In this document: positions 20,674 to 32,640 of the stretch, piece by piece
How positions within the stretch are numbered: position 1 is the first letter of the stretch
Layout of the letters: each line of letters begins with the position of its first letter
NCBI RefSeq assembly: GCF_022539505.1
Contig: NC_061508.1
Coordinates: forward strand, 67,527,754 to 67,591,753
DNA: 64,000 nucleotides
Direction of reading: 5' to 3'
Origin: Lolium rigidum
Taxonomy: Eukaryota > Streptophyta > Magnoliopsida > Poales > Poaceae
Made by a program: the position numbers and the translations under genes
Notes under the pieces: generated by a model
What the model saw: only the letters and a program-made list of their open reading frames with translations
Told to the model about the DNA's origin: nothing
Database searches by the model: none

Positions 20674-22166
20674 GTACCATCGCAGGCGAAGCCAAAAACC
20701 AAGACCAAGACAAAGACCTGAAAAGAATTCGCTATTTCGTTATGGTGCTTGCTAGTCTTGCGGTGAGCATCACCTACCAAGCTGGACTAGATCCGCCGGG
20801 CGGCCTCTGGCAAGACAGCCGGGCTGGGCATAAGATCGGCTACCCTGTGCTACGGACGACGCATCCTACTCGTTACAAGGTCTTCTTCTACAGCAACTCG
20901 GCAGCTTTCGTGACATCTCTGATGGTGGTCATGATGGTCCAGTGTAGGTACCTGGTCAAGCGGCGCACGCTGGTGGCAGCCATGGTGCTGGACCTCATCG
21001 GCCTCGTAATCGCATATATTGCGGGGAGCACCAGGGAGGTATTCACCTCAGTTTGTGTGGCCGCCATGGGTGGCCTTGTCCTCTCCTGCGCGGTTATCCA
21101 TATCGCCTTAGGAGGAGAGGAGGAGAAGGTCGTTGATATTCCTGTTGCTGGTGCTCAAGGACGAAGCAAGGATCAGCTGGAGAGGAAGCGTCAGGTGATG
21201 CTGATAATCGCCATCTTGGTCGCCGCGCTTATGTACCAAGCCGGGCTGACACCGCCAGGCGGCTTCTGGCCAGCAGATAATCGACATCTTGGCCACCGCC
21301 ACCGCGCCGGGTACCCCGTCCTCCTCAGCAGCCACCCGCGCCGTTATAAGGCCTTCTTCTACTGCAACGCCGTGAGCTTCATGGCGTCCGTTGTTCTCAT
21401 CATCCTCCTCGTGAACCGCAAGCTCTACAGGCCGGCCATACGGTGCTACGCGCTCCACGTGTGCATGGCGGTGGGCATGCTCGCGCTCATGGGTGCCTAC
21501 ACTTCCGTCAGCGGAAACTACCGCCATCTCAAGACCTCTATCTATGTCTTGACTCTGGTCGCCGCCGTGGCCATTTCCTTGCTCTTGCAGCTCGTCATCT
21601 TCTGGTACATACGGAGGAGCCGTAGGCGCCAAGATCACGGGGGGCAACGGCCGTTTCGTGGCGAAGGAGGAAGTGTTGAGGAACAAAATGAGGTGCTTGA
21701 ATACTTGATGGTGCTCGCGGTAGTGATTGCGAGCGTCACGTACCAGTCTGGCCTGAAACCACCGGGCGGCATTTGGCAGGAGGACAAGGATGCCAGAGGC
21801 AAGCACTTCTCCGCTGGCAACCCGATCCTCCACGACATTAGCAAACTCCGCTACAACGTCTTCTTCTACAGCAACTCCGCGGCGTTCATGGCTTCCATCA
21901 TCGTCATGGTCACGCTGCTTCCGCTAACGCTGAGCGAGGTCTCTAACACCGATGTCAGCTGGAAGCAGCTCTGGCCAGTCAACATGGTCATTCTGACGGA
22001 CGTGCTCGCCCTACTGCTGGCCTACGCCACAGGAAGTACTAGGAACTGGAAGTCGTCCAGGAATGTTCTATTCCTAGTCCTCCCCGTGCTCGTCTATGTT
22101 CCGCTCCATGCAGGGGTAGCAGCGCTCAAAAAGAAACTCTGCAAACCAACGCCACCTGCTACATGA
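20674..22166 (+). pseudogene. Five-PGG-domain protein, exon 2
   Basis: The exon begins after TATATGCGCAG at 20674 and joins the previous exon in frame (intron 20550-20673). It carries domain 3 (AGLDPPGGLW, Pro at residue 415), domain 4 (AGLTPPGGFW, 568) and domain 5 (SGLKPPGGIW, 737), each followed by FFY-N/CN and three to four hydrophobic helices. The stop is at 22164-22166 and the full product would be 870 residues. The charged loops between domains are cytosolic candidates. Everything in this exon is open, so only the transposon breaks the gene. An internal promoter or excision could still give protein; no evidence for either is visible. Confidence 0.85.
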
Positions 22167-22399
22167 TTAGCTACCTTTCTTCCAACTGCTCCACGCAACG
22201 ACACTCGTTGTATTTGAGTTCTTCCCCTAGACAACCCGTGTGTATGTGGCGAACAACTGGTACTTTGTTTCCTCTCTAAATTACTACACCTTTATGGGAA
22301 CAATGTTGTAGCAACAACATTTGCAAGGTATTTGGCCACCGCTGCATACCCTCTTTCAATTCAAAGTAGGTTTGGATGTATGCCTAATTAGACTGAAAT

Positions 22400-22760
22400 C
22401 CTCTTTTATAGAATCTGAAAAACTCAAGAGTACCGTATCCTGCCCATAAAAAATATGTCCGTTTCCATGATTCCATATGGCCCAGCAACCGGTGTAATGA
22501 AGATCTCCTTTAAGCATTTCAAACTATATCTTCTCCTGCTATCCAAAACCATGTTAAGCAGCCCCATATTCAGTATTCCATTCAAGATTGAGTCTCCACC
22601 AAAAAGTTTGACTGAAATCACATGTGAAGAATAGGTGCATGAAACCCTCATTTACATTGTTCTGGCACAACACACAAATAGAACTTTACACATGATATAT
22701 TTTTCTCCTTGAAGCATTTCTACTCGGTTGTTCCTACTTCCTACTGCCAATCTATGCGCT
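22400..22760 (-). pseudogene. 3' fragment of LINE ORF2
   Basis: The minus-strand reading gives CQNNVNEGFMHLFFTCDFSQ, then FWWRLNLEWN and, further on, AIWNHGN. This is the Cys/His-containing zf-RVT end and the Trp-rich C terminus of grass L1-type LINEs. Stops interrupt it. Confidence 0.6.
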
Positions 22761-22927
22761 CCAGCCGCCAAGTGATGTGTTGTTATTGTTTTTCATGCAG
22801 TATTACTTGTCTGCAAGATAAAAAAAAGTAGGATCCAAAGATGGTGTATGTAGGGGACTAGTACCCTCGATATACCTCCTGGTCCATATGCCCACCTAGA
22901 TTCAACGAGATGCGCGAGTTGGCAAAC

Positions 22928-23206
22928 CGCTAGATGGTGTAGGGTTTTGAGACAAGGTAACCCACTGGCCATCCATTTGCGGGGTAGCCCATAGACGTGG
23001 GCGGGCTTGCTTTCATGCCAAAGTCAGGCTTGGTGTGCATCTTGTCCATTCCCCGGGGATACTCGTCGACGAAGCTGGTTGTGGCCTTGTGGGGTCCTAA
23101 AACCCTTGTCACTGAAGCCATAGTAGCCATAGAACTTGTCAATGTTCATGTCGATGCCACCGAATTGGATTATCTCCTTAGGTGAGGCCCTCACGGTCAG
23201 CGCCAT
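22928..23206 (-). pseudogene. Unrecognised protein fragment with one frameshift
   Basis: From the ATG at 23204-23206 the reading is MALTVRASPKEIIQFGGIDM and NIDKFYGYYGFSDKGFRTP. The frame then shifts near 23115 and continues DEYPRGMDKMHTKPDFGMKA to GYLVSKPYTI and a stop. The two halves together look like one protein of about 90 residues. I do not recognise the family. No intron is seen, so a processed retrocopy or a captured gene piece is possible. Confidence 0.4.
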
Positions 23207-23534
23207 TGTCAAGAAATAACATCACAGGGACCGATGACTTAGGAAGCCTACATCCGATAATTTATTTGTTCATCGAGCACCCAAGTCACCAGATGATAGG
23301 GGGGCTCATTTATCTAGGTTTATGCCCCTTGAGAAGGTAACATACATACTCCTGCCTTCATTTTTATTATACGCGGGATCCATACAAAATAACTCGATGC
23401 TTTTGCTCTAGATCTATATATTGCTTGTAGTATATAAAAAGAACAGGTAGATAATAGATAATAGAAGATGAGAATCTGGATCAATGTGTGCTCAATAGCA
23501 TAAAAAGGTGTGAGTGGATGGAAATTTTCCGAAC
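23207..23534. other. AT-rich intergenic stretch
   Basis: No gene or repeat is recognised here. Confidence 0.4.
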
Positions 23535-23660
23535 TGTTAGAGTTGTATAGTCCCCTTCTTGTATTTTCCAGTGTATGAGGGGCTTACCTGCACATTGTAA
23601 CACACCTGTACATGTACCAGCCAAAGGCCCTCTGTGAATACTAGTTGCTCATTCACAACA
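23535..23660 (+). repeat. 5' LTR of the short-LTR Copia
   Basis: It begins TGTTAG and ends CAACA, directly before the primer site. The left boundary rests on the TG start only. Confidence 0.55.
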
Positions 23661-23672
23661 TGGTATCAGAGC
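23661..23672 (+). promoter_or_regulatory. Primer binding site, initiator tRNA-Met
   Basis: TGGTATCAGAGC is the standard site complementary to the 3' end of initiator tRNA-Met in plant Copia elements. Confidence 0.85.
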
Positions 23673-24000
23673 ATAGGTTCATCTCCTCTTGCACGTAGCA
23701 ACTCTGTGTTGCTTCCATCACCGCCGTCGATCTCTCCGGCGAGCTCTCCGGCGACTGATCCTACTCTGATATGCTCCTGTCTTGGCCACCTTCTTCCGCA
23801 TCCCGTTCCGGCCGGCCCCGTCCTAGTCGGCCCTGCCTCCGGCCACCTCCGGCCGGTCCTGCCCCGGCCGCCCCTGCCCCGGCCAGCTGTGCCCCGTCCC
23901 CGGCCGCCCCTGCCACGGCCAGCCTCGTCCCTGGCCTGCCCCGTCCTGGCCGTGCTCGGGCAGTTGTGCCAGATCCAGATCTAGATCTGGTTTGAAAAAA

Positions 24001-25850
24001 ATGATGGCGTCCTCCGCGTCTGGCTATGTCAGTATTCATCAGTGCCCAGTGATCTTTGATGGTTCCAACTATGGGGCGTTTGCTGCCTTTATGCGTATAC
24101 ACATGTGTGATCTTCGACGGTGGGGTGTTCTTATCGGCGAGGTCCCTTGTCCGCCGCAACCCACTGCTCATGTGGCTCCTACCCCCGCCGCCAGTGCCAC
24201 AGACCCTTGCTGATGATGCTCCTCAGGCTGCTCAAGATGCAGCCAGGTCTGCCGAGCTTGCTGTTGATGAGGCATACGGGCAGCAGGTACTTGCTTATTC
24301 AGAGGCTCTTGGGTCCTGTCATGACAGTCTGGCTGCTTTTACTCAATTGTGTGATGGGGATGCCAGGGTTGTCGCTGTTCTTTCTCAGAGTGTTCAGCCA
24401 CAATTTGCTTCTGAATTTATGGGTCTTGCTACTGTCGTTGAGATATGGTCTCACTTTCGTCAGCGCTATTAGCCTTCTGCGATTCTCTGTACTTATCTGT
24501 GTTGCGCGTCAGGAGCATGATCTTCAGCAGGGTGACTCTATTGTTGATGAGTTCTACACCCAGAGTGCGGCGATCTGGCGTCAGCTTGACTCCCTTCGCA
24601 GTGATATCTGTGGTACTTGCCAGTGTTGCCGGACAATAAGTTCAGATATGGATTTTAAGAGGATCCATGAGTTCCTGTCTAGACTTCGTCTAGAGTTTGA
24701 GCCCCGTCGTGCCCAGTTGTTTGCTCGGGGTTGTGTTCCTATCTTAGAGGTGTTGATTGAGCTTCATGCTGAGGAGACTCGTCTGCGTGGTGTTGGTCTA
24801 CTTGGGACACCTTCTGTTCTTGCTGCTCGAGTTCCTGTTGCACCTACACTGCCGCTTCTACCCACACCAGCGCTTGCTCCTACAGGAGGAGCTCGCCCTT
24901 CTCGCGGTGGGAGTCGCCCTCGCCGCGATCGGTTCTGCACTCACTATCGAAGGCCTGGTCACCTTGAGTCTCACTGCTATCAGAAGCAGCGGGGAGTGCC
25001 TCCTCGTGCTCCATCTTCAGCACACGTCACCACTGGCTTCACTGAGCAGGATATTGCGAGGCTTCAGCACCTCTTTGCCTCCTCTGGCTCTGCTTCGACG
25101 GGTACTATTGCCTTTGTGGATGGTTCCTCTACACAGTCAGGTACATCCTCGTGGGTTCTGGATACTGGAGCTTCTTTCCACATGTCGCCTGATTCTTCCT
25201 CTCTTTCTTCTCTTCGACCTCTCCCTCTTCCTGTTCATGTTCTTACTGCCGATGGCACTTCTCTTCATGTTACTAGTCGTGGCACTCTTTCTACTTCCTC
25301 CTTTTCCATTCCTCATGTTTCTCATGTTTCCCGTCTTACCATGAATTTGTTTTCCGCTCCTCAACTCACCGATTCTGGTTGTCGGGTCATTCTTGATGTT
25401 GATTCCTGTTCATGTTCTTACTGTCGATGGCACTTCTCTTCATGTTACTAGTCGTGGCACTCTTTCTACTTCCTCCTTTTCCGTTCCTGATGTTTCTCAT
25501 GTTTCCCGTCTTACCATGAATTTGTTATCCGCTCCTCAACTCACCGATTATGGTTGTCGGGTCATTCTTGATGTTGATTCCTGTTCAGTTTAGGACACTC
25601 ACTCGGGCACTGGTTGGGGCTGGTCCTCGGTGCCGTGACTCCTAGGGACTTTGGGAGCTTGACTGGCTTCATGTTCCTTCTTTTACCACTTCACCGACTG
25701 CACCAATTGTGCTTGCTGCTTCCATTACCGCCTCCTTTCAGAAGTGGCATCATCGTCTTGGTCATCTTTCTGGTTCTCGCTTGTCGTCTTTACTTCATCG
25801 AGGTCTTCTGGGGCCTGTCTCAGGAGATGTCTCGCTTCAGTGTTGCTAGG
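24001..25850 (+). pseudogene. Copia gag-protease-preintegrase, frameshifted
   Basis: The ATG at 24001 begins gag (FDGSNYGAFAAFMRIHM). The reading moves frame near 24200 and again near 24480, passing GLATVVEIWSHF, FKRIHEFLSRLRLEFEPRRA and a zinc knuckle FCTHYRRPGHLESHC, in which the second Cys is replaced by Tyr. The aspartic protease motif WVLDTGASFHMS follows, then a duplicated segment, then the pre-integrase motif WHHRLGHLS. Gag and protease are normally translated as one polyprotein; frameshifts and an in-frame stop near 24470 make this copy inactive. Confidence 0.75.
25230..25579 (+). repeat. 175 bp tandem duplication in the Copia protease region
   Basis: CCTGTTCATGTTCTTACTG begins at 25230 and again at 25405, and about 175 bases repeat with few changes. 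175 is not a multiple of three, so the duplication itself shifts the frame. Confidence 0.9.
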
Positions 25851-25862
25851 GTTGTAGGCTTG

Positions 25863-27467
25863 TGATACGTCTCCGACGTATCGATAATTTCTTATGTTCC
25901 ATGCCACATTATTGATGATATCTACATGTTTTATGCACACTTTATGTCATATTCGTGCATTTTCTAGAACTAACCTATTAACAAGATGCCGAAGAGCCGA
26001 TTGTTGTTTTCTGCTGTTTTTGGTTTCAGAAATCCTAGTAACGAAATATTCTCGGAATTGGACGAAATCAATGCCCGGGGTCCTATTTTGCCACGAAGCT
26101 TCCGGAAGACCGAAGAGGAGTCGAAGTGGGGCCACGAGGTGCCGCCACCATAGGGCGGCGCGGCCCGGGCCCCGGCCGCGCCGACCCGTGGTGTGGGGCC
26201 CTCGTGTGGCCCCCCGTTGCCCTTCCGCCTACTTAAAGCCTCCGTCGCGAAACCCCCGATGCACCGAGAGCCACGATACGGAAAACCTTCCAGAGACGCC
26301 GCCGCCGCCAATCCCATCTCGGGGGATTCGGAGATCTCCTCCGGCACCCTGCCGGAGAGGGGATTCATCTCCCGGAGGACTCTTCACCGCCATGGTCGCC
26401 TCCGGAGTGATGAGTGAGTAGTTCACCCCTGGACTATGGGTCCATAGCAGTAGCTAGATGGTTGTCTTCTCCTCATTGTGCTTCATTGTTGGATCTTGTG
26501 AGCTGCCTAACATGATCAAGATCATCTATCTGTAATACTATATGTTGTGTTTGTCGGGATCCGTTGGATAGAGAATACTATGTTATGTTAATTATCAAGT
26601 TATTACCTATGTGTTGTTTATGATCTTGCATGCTCTCCGTTATTAGTAGAGGCTCTGGCCAAGTTTTTGCTCTTAACTCCAAGAGGGAGTATTTATGCTC
26701 GATAGTGGGTTCATGCATGCCTCCATTGATATCTGGGACAGTGACAGAAAGTTCTAAGGTTGTGGATATGTTGTTGCCACTAGGGATAAAACAGTGATGC
26801 TATGTCTAAGGATGTAGTTGTTGATTACATTACGCACCATACTTAATGCAATTGTCTGTTGCTTTGCAACTTAATACTGGAAGGGGTTCGGATGATAACC
26901 TGAAGGTGGACTTTTTAGGCATAGATGCAAGTTGGATGGCGGTCTATGTACTTTGTCGTAATGCCCAATTAAATCTCACTATATTTATCATGACATGTAT
27001 GTGCATTGTTATGCCCTCTCTATTTGTCAATTGCCCGACCGTAATTTGTTCACCCAACATGCTTTTATCTTATGGGAGAGACACCTCTAGTGAACTGTGG
27101 ACCCCGGTCCATTCTTTTATACTTGAAATACAAATCTGTCTGCAATACTTGTTTTACTTGTTTTCTTGCAAACAATCATCTTCCACACAATACGGTTAAT
27201 CCTTTGTTACAGCAAGCCGGTGAGATTGACAACCTCACTCGTTTCGTTGGGGCAAAGTACTTTGGTTGTGTTGTGTAGGTTCCACGTTGGCGCCGGAATC
27301 TCCGGTGTTGCGCCGCACTACATCCCGCCGCCATCAACCTTCAACGTGCTTTTTGGCTCCTCCTGGTTCGATAAACCTTGGTTTCTTTTACGAGGGAAAA
27401 CTTGCTGCTGTGCGCATCATACCTTCCTCTTGGGGTTCCCAACGAACGTGTGAGTTACACGCCATCA
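25863..27467 (+). repeat. 5' LTR of a Gypsy element (family A)
   Basis: It starts TGATACGTCTCCGACG and ends ACACGCCATCA. A TATA-like CTACTTAAAG lies near 26230. The primer site follows ten bases after the LTR. The same 3' half recurs at 47237-47771. Confidence 0.8.
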
Positions 27468-27477
27468 AGCTCTTTTA

Positions 27478-27495
27478 CCGGCGCCGTTGCCGGGG
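27478..27495 (+). promoter_or_regulatory. Primer binding site, tRNA-Asp
   Basis: GGCGCCGTTGCCGGGGA is complementary to the 3' end of plant tRNA-Asp(GTC). The same site follows the LTRs at 45780 and 48864. Confidence 0.8.
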
Positions 27496-27720
27496 AGATC
27501 AAGACACGCTGCAAGGGGAGTCTCCACTTCCCAATCTCTCTACTTTGTTTTTGTCTTGCTTTATTTTATTTACTACTTTGTTTGCTGCATTATATCAAAA
27601 CACAAAAAAATTAGTTGCTAGCTTTACTTTATTTACTATCTTGTTTGCTATATCAAAAACACAAAAAAATTAGTTACTTGCATTTACTTTATCTAGTTTG
27701 CTTTATTTACTACTGCTAAA

Positions 27721-29042
27721 ATGGCCACCCCTGAAAATACTAAGTTGTGTGACTTCACAACCACAAATAATAATGATTTCCTATGCACACCTATTGCTCC
27801 ACCCGCTACTACAGCGGAATTCTTTGAAATTAAACCTCGCTTTACTCGAATCTTGTTATGCGAGAGCAATTTTCACGGTGTTAGTTCCGATGATGCTTGC
27901 TGCCCATCTCAATAATTATGTTGAATTGTGTGAAATGCAAAAGTATAAAGATGTAGATGGTGATATTATTAAATTGAAATTGTTTCCTTTCTCATTAAGA
28001 GGAAGAGCTAAAGATTGGTTGCTATCTCTCGCCTAAGAATAGTATTGATTCCTGGACTAAATGCAAGGATGCTTTTATTGGTAGATATTATCCCCCTGCT
28101 AAAATTATATCTTTGAGGAGTAGCATAATGAATTTTAAACAATTGGATAATGAACATGTTGCTCAAGCTTGGGAAAGAATGAAATCTTTGGTTAAAAATT
28201 GCCCAACCCATGGACTGACTACTTGGATGATCATCCAAACCTTCTATGCAGGACTAAATTTTTCTTCGCGGAATTTATTGGATTCAGCTGCTGGAGGTAC
28301 CTTTATGTCCATCACTCTTGGTGAAGCAACAAAGCTTCTTCATAATATGATGGTTAATTACTCTGAATGGCACACGGAAAGAGCTCTGTTGAAGAATCCT
28401 CTTCCTTGAATGATAAGATTGATGCTATTATGTCTATGCTTGTGAATGATAGGACTAATGTTGATCCTAATAATGTTCCGTTAGCTTCATTGGTTGCCCA
28501 AGAAGAACATGTTGATGTAAATTTCATTAAAAATAATAATTTCAACAACAATGCTTATCGGAACAATTCTAGTAATAACTATAGGCCATATCCTTATAAT
28601 AATGGTAACGGTTATGCTAATTCTTATGGGAATTCTTACAACAATAATAGGAATACACCCCTGGACTTGAAGCTATGCTTAAATAAATTATTAGTACACA
28701 AACTCGCCTTTAACAAATACTGTTGAGGAAAAGCTCAATAAAATTGATATTCTTGCTTCTAAGGTTGATAGTCTTGCCTCTGACGTTGATCTTTTGAAAT
28801 CGAAAGTTATGCCTAATAGGGATATTGAAAATAAAATTGTTACTACAGCAAATGCCATCCAAGTTAGAATTAATGAGAATATAAGATTAATGGGTGAACT
28901 GCGTGCTAGGTGGGATAGAGAAAAAAATGAAAAACTAGCTAAAGAGAAAAATGTAGCTAAAGTTTGGACTATTACCACTAGCAATGCTAATGATTCACAT
29001 GTTGCTGCACCTCCTACTATTAATGGTAAAATAATTGGTGTT
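27721..29042 (+). pseudogene. Gypsy gag, Athila-like, broken
   Basis: The ATG at 27721 opens gag (MATPENTKLCDFTTTNNND). After a frame change near 27840 comes the retrotransposon gag core: LKLFPFSLRGRAKDWLLSLA, then AWERMKSLVKNCPTHG, FYAGL and LLDSAAGG. A stop lies near 28035. Farther on are an Asn-rich linker (about 28540-28670) and a coiled-coil-like basic stretch up to the N gap. Gag would form the virus-like particle in the cytoplasm. Protease and pol are not visible; they are either in the gap or absent. Confidence 0.75.
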
Positions 29043-29142
29043 NNNNNNNNNNNNNNNNNNNNNNNNNNNNNNNNNNNNNNNNNNNNNNNNNNNNNNNNNN
29101 NNNNNNNNNNNNNNNNNNNNNNNNNNNNNNNNNNNNNNNNNN
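29043..29142. other. Assembly gap, 100 N
   Basis: This is a run of exactly 100 N of unknown true length, between gag and the end of a family A LTR. Confidence 1.
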
Positions 29143-29288
29143 TACACTCCTTCACCAACAACCTTCACGTGGCCTTCATCTCCTACTGGTTCGATAACCT
29201 TGGTTTCTTACTGAGGGAAAACTTGCTGCTGTACGCATTACATCTTCCTCTTGGGGTTCCCAACGGACGTGTGCTTCACGCGTCATCA
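29143..29288 (+). repeat. 3' end of a Gypsy family A LTR
   Basis: GGTTCGATAACCTTGG and CTTCCTCTTGGGGTTCCCAA match the end of the LTR at 25863-27467, and the segment ends GCGTCATCA. The next five bases (AGGAC) do not match the five before 25863 (GCTTG), so the two LTRs need not belong to one insertion. Confidence 0.75.
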
Positions 29289-29535
29289 AGGACGTCTACA
29301 TCGACTCTGTACGTGTGACCGAGTACGGAAGTGCTACCCGATCGAAGCACCGGAAGGAACTTTTTCATCAACCACGAGATCTGATCTCGTTAATGCTTGG
29401 ATCTTTGACGGTTATTTTCTCATCTATCTCGCTGCACCTATCTCATTAATTAGATATTGGCTTTTTCATAGATTGGATCTTGGCTTTATTCATTCTTGCG
29501 GTAGAATTTTTATTTTATATGCTACGAACCCTACA
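29289..29535 (+). repeat. Right part of the BARE-like 5' LTR
   Basis: It ends TACGAACCCTACA just before the primer site. Its left part is missing; the sequence begins at GACGTCTACATCGAC. Confidence 0.7.
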
Positions 29536-29536
29536 G

Positions 29537-29547
29537 TGGTATCAGAG
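29537..29547 (+). promoter_or_regulatory. Primer binding site, initiator tRNA-Met
   Basis: TGGTATCAGAG follows the LTR end after one base, as in other BARE-like elements. Confidence 0.85.
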
Positions 29548-30731
29548 TTGTGTCTATGCGTAAATCTGTAACACAATGGTTTTGTGAGCGTTCATGCTTT
29601 TATTGTCGCTTACTTTTCCCGTACTTTGCATCTTGCGGGATGGTGGGATGAAGCGGCTTGGGCTAACCTTACATGTCCGCGCACATGAAACATGTTCCAC
29701 GCTTGACGTGCAACTTGTATTGCACAGGTGGCTTTGCGGGTGTATGTCTCCCACACCATAGTTAAGATTCAATTTACAATATGTATTTGACAACTCTTGT
29801 ATCAGAATTTTGGTTCTTGTCCGTAGGTAAGATCAGATCTTATTCGAAAACCCCAAACCACGTAAAATATGCAAAGAAAAATTAGAGATGTCTAACTTGT
29901 TTTTCTGCAGGGGCATGCTATGTGATATGTCCATTATGTGATTATGATATATTTGATATATGAGATGATCTTTATTGTACTATGACAACCGGCAGGAGCC
30001 TAATGGTTGTCTTTCTAATTTTATGACATGCGTGTCGAATTCATCATATAATAGCTTTATTTCAAGTAGTTGTAATAGTCGCGGTAAGTAATGGACAACC
30101 ATGAAGCGGCGCCATGGACCTTGACACCTCGCTGGTGATGATGGAGATCATTCACGTGCTTTGGAGATGGAGATCAAAGGCACAAGATGAAAGGCCATAT
30201 CATATCACACTATGAATTGCATGTGATGTTAATCCTTTTATGCATCTTATATTGCTTAGATCGTGACGGTAGTATTATAAGATGATCCCTCTCACTAAAT
30301 ATCAAGTTAATAAAGTGTTCATCCTTAGTATGCATCGTTGCTAAGACTCATCGTTTTTAAGCATCACGTGATGATCGGGTGTTATCGATTCTACGTGTGC
30401 ATACAACAGGTGCAAGCCAGATTTGCACATGCGAATACTAAGATTTAACTTGACGAGCCTAGCATGTACAAACATGGCCTCGGAACACAAAAAAATGAAA
30501 GGTAAAGCATGAGTCATATGAATGATATGATCAACATTGCGGTGTTCGCCTTTGAAACTACATCTTCTCTCGTGAAGATCGGACTTGGTTTAGTGGATTT
30601 GGATCACGTAATCACTAAGGCAACATGAGAGATGTTTTTGAGTGGGCGTTCACCTAGATAATTTAAGAAGTAAATTTGAACTTAATTTATCATGAACTTA
30701 GTCTAAATTCTTTGCAAATATGTTGTAGATC
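29548..30731 (+). other. Leader of the BARE-like Copia
   Basis: This is the long untranslated leader typical of the group, between primer site and gag. No coding is seen. Confidence 0.6.
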
Positions 30732-31560
30732 ATGGCGCCACCTGCAATCAACTTTGATGCGTTCCTTGAGAAAGAAAAACTGAAAAACAATGGACACAAC
30801 TTTACGGAGTGGTTCCGTAATATGAGTTTTGTCCTCAATGTTGGTCAGAAGACCTATGTGCTCAATGCACCGTTGGGTGACCCACCTGCAGAGAATGCTC
30901 CCGATGAGGTTAAAAATATTTACCTCACTCGGAAGAATTATGAGTCCACAGTTCAGTGTGCAATTATGTACGGTTTAGAATCAGAGCTTCAGAAGTGCTT
31001 TGAGAACAGCGGCCCTCTGAGATAATCAATGAGCTCAAAATGATATTTGAGACTCATGCGGTCGTGGAAAGCTATGAAGCCTCTGAGAAGTTCTTTAGCT
31101 GTAAGATGGGAGAGGGCAACTCCGTTAGCGAGCACATGCTCAAGATGTTTGGGCACGCGAACAAACTCCAAGATTTGGGAATAACTATTCCTAATGCATT
31201 GGGGATTAATCGTGTCCTCCAATCACTACCACCTAGCTAAAAGAACTTCATGATGAACTATAATATGCAGTGCATGAATAAGACGTTGCCTAAACTCTTC
31301 TCGATGCTTAAAACTTCTGAAGTGGAAATCAAGAAAGAGCACCAAGTGTTGGTGGTCTACAATATACCACCAGTTTCAAGAAACAAGGCAAGCCTAAGGA
31401 CAAGAACAACTTCAAGAAGGGCGGCAAGAAAGCTTCCGCGCCTCCTAGGAAGCCCAAGGCTGGTCCTCATGCTGACACTGTGTGTTTCTACTGCAAGGGC
31501 GATGGGCACTGGAAGCGTAATTGCTCCAAGTACCTGGCATATCTGAAGAACGGCAACATC
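30732..31560 (+). pseudogene. BARE-like gag with zinc knuckle
   Basis: The ATG at 30732 opens MAPPAINFDAFLEKEKL, with the capsid-type motif NFTEWFRNMSFVL and later YEASEKFFSCKMGEGNSVSE and INRVLQSLPPS. Stops fall at 31023 and 31238. The zinc knuckle VCFYCKGDGHWKRNCSKY (from about 31480) has all four CCHC ligands and would package RNA. Confidence 0.8.
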
Positions 31561-32640
31561 AAGAAGAAAGGTATATTTTATATACATGTTATTGATGTGT
31601 ATCTTACTAGTAATCGTAGTAGTGCATGTGTGTTTGATACTGGTTTGGTTCCTCATATTTGTAACTATAAACAGGAACTGCGGAATAAACGAAGACTGGC
31701 GAGAGACGAGGTGATGATGCACGTTGGAAATGGATCCAAGGTTGATGTGATCGTCGTCGGCATGCTCCCTCTTCATCTACCTTCGGGATTAGTTTTAAAT
31801 CTAAATAGTTGTTATTTTGTGCCTGCGTTAAGGATGAACGTTATTTCTGGATCTTGTTTATTGCAATACGGTTATTCATTCAAGTGTGAGAATAATGGTT
31901 GTTTGATTTATATGAGTAATATCTTTTATGGTCATGCACCTGAGTTGAATGGTTTATTCTTATTGAATCTCGATAGTAGTGATACACATGTTCATAACAT
32001 AGATGCTAAATGAGTAAAATTGAATGATGATTCCACATACATGTGGCACTGTCGTCTTGGTCATATTGGAGTGAAGCGCATAAAGAAACTCTATCCGATG
32101 GACTTCTTGAATCACTTGATTTTGAATCACTTGAAAGATGCGAAGCGTGTCTTATGGAAAAAATGACTAAAACTCCAATCTCTAGGATAATGGAGCGAGC
32201 TATAGACTTACTGGAAATAATATATACCGATGTATGTGGTCCATTGAGTGTAGCGTCGCGCGGTGGATATCGTTATGTTCTTACTTTCACGGATGATTTG
32301 AGTAGATATGGGATATCTACTTTATGAAACATAAATCTGAAACTTTCGAGAAGTTTAAGGAATTCCAAAGTGAAGTAGAAAATCAACTTAACAAAAAGAT
32401 TAAGTTTCTGCATTCTGATCGTGGAGGTAAATATCCGAGTTATAAGTTTGACATGCATTTAAAGAAATGCAGAATACTTTCACAGTTGACACTGGCGGGA
32501 ATACCATAGCATAATGGTGTGTCCGAACGTCGTAATCAAACTCTCTTGGATATGGTTCAGCCTATTATGTCTCTTACAAATTTGCCGTTAGCATTTTGGG
32601 ATTATGCATTAGAGATAGCCACATTCACTTTTAAATAGGG
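31561..32640 (+). pseudogene. BARE-like protease and integrase
   Basis: The protease motif reads ACVFDTGLVPHICN, keeping D-T-G. After a stop at 32011 comes the pre-integrase motif MWHCRLGH. The integrase core shows IIYTDVCGPL, FLHSDRGGKY and SERRNQTL, so the D, D and E positions are recognisable. Stops at 32325, 32507 and 32636 inactivate it. Confidence 0.8.

Larger units (their letters stand above)
23535..25862 (+). mobile_element. Truncated Copia retrotransposon with a very short LTR
   Basis: TGTTAGAGTTGTATAG at 23535 starts a 126 bp LTR ending ACAACA at 23660, followed at once by the initiator-Met primer site. Gag, a zinc knuckle, the protease and the pre-integrase region follow, and the element is cut at 25862 by a Gypsy LTR. 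Integrase, RT and the 3' LTR are not seen. Confidence 0.75.
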
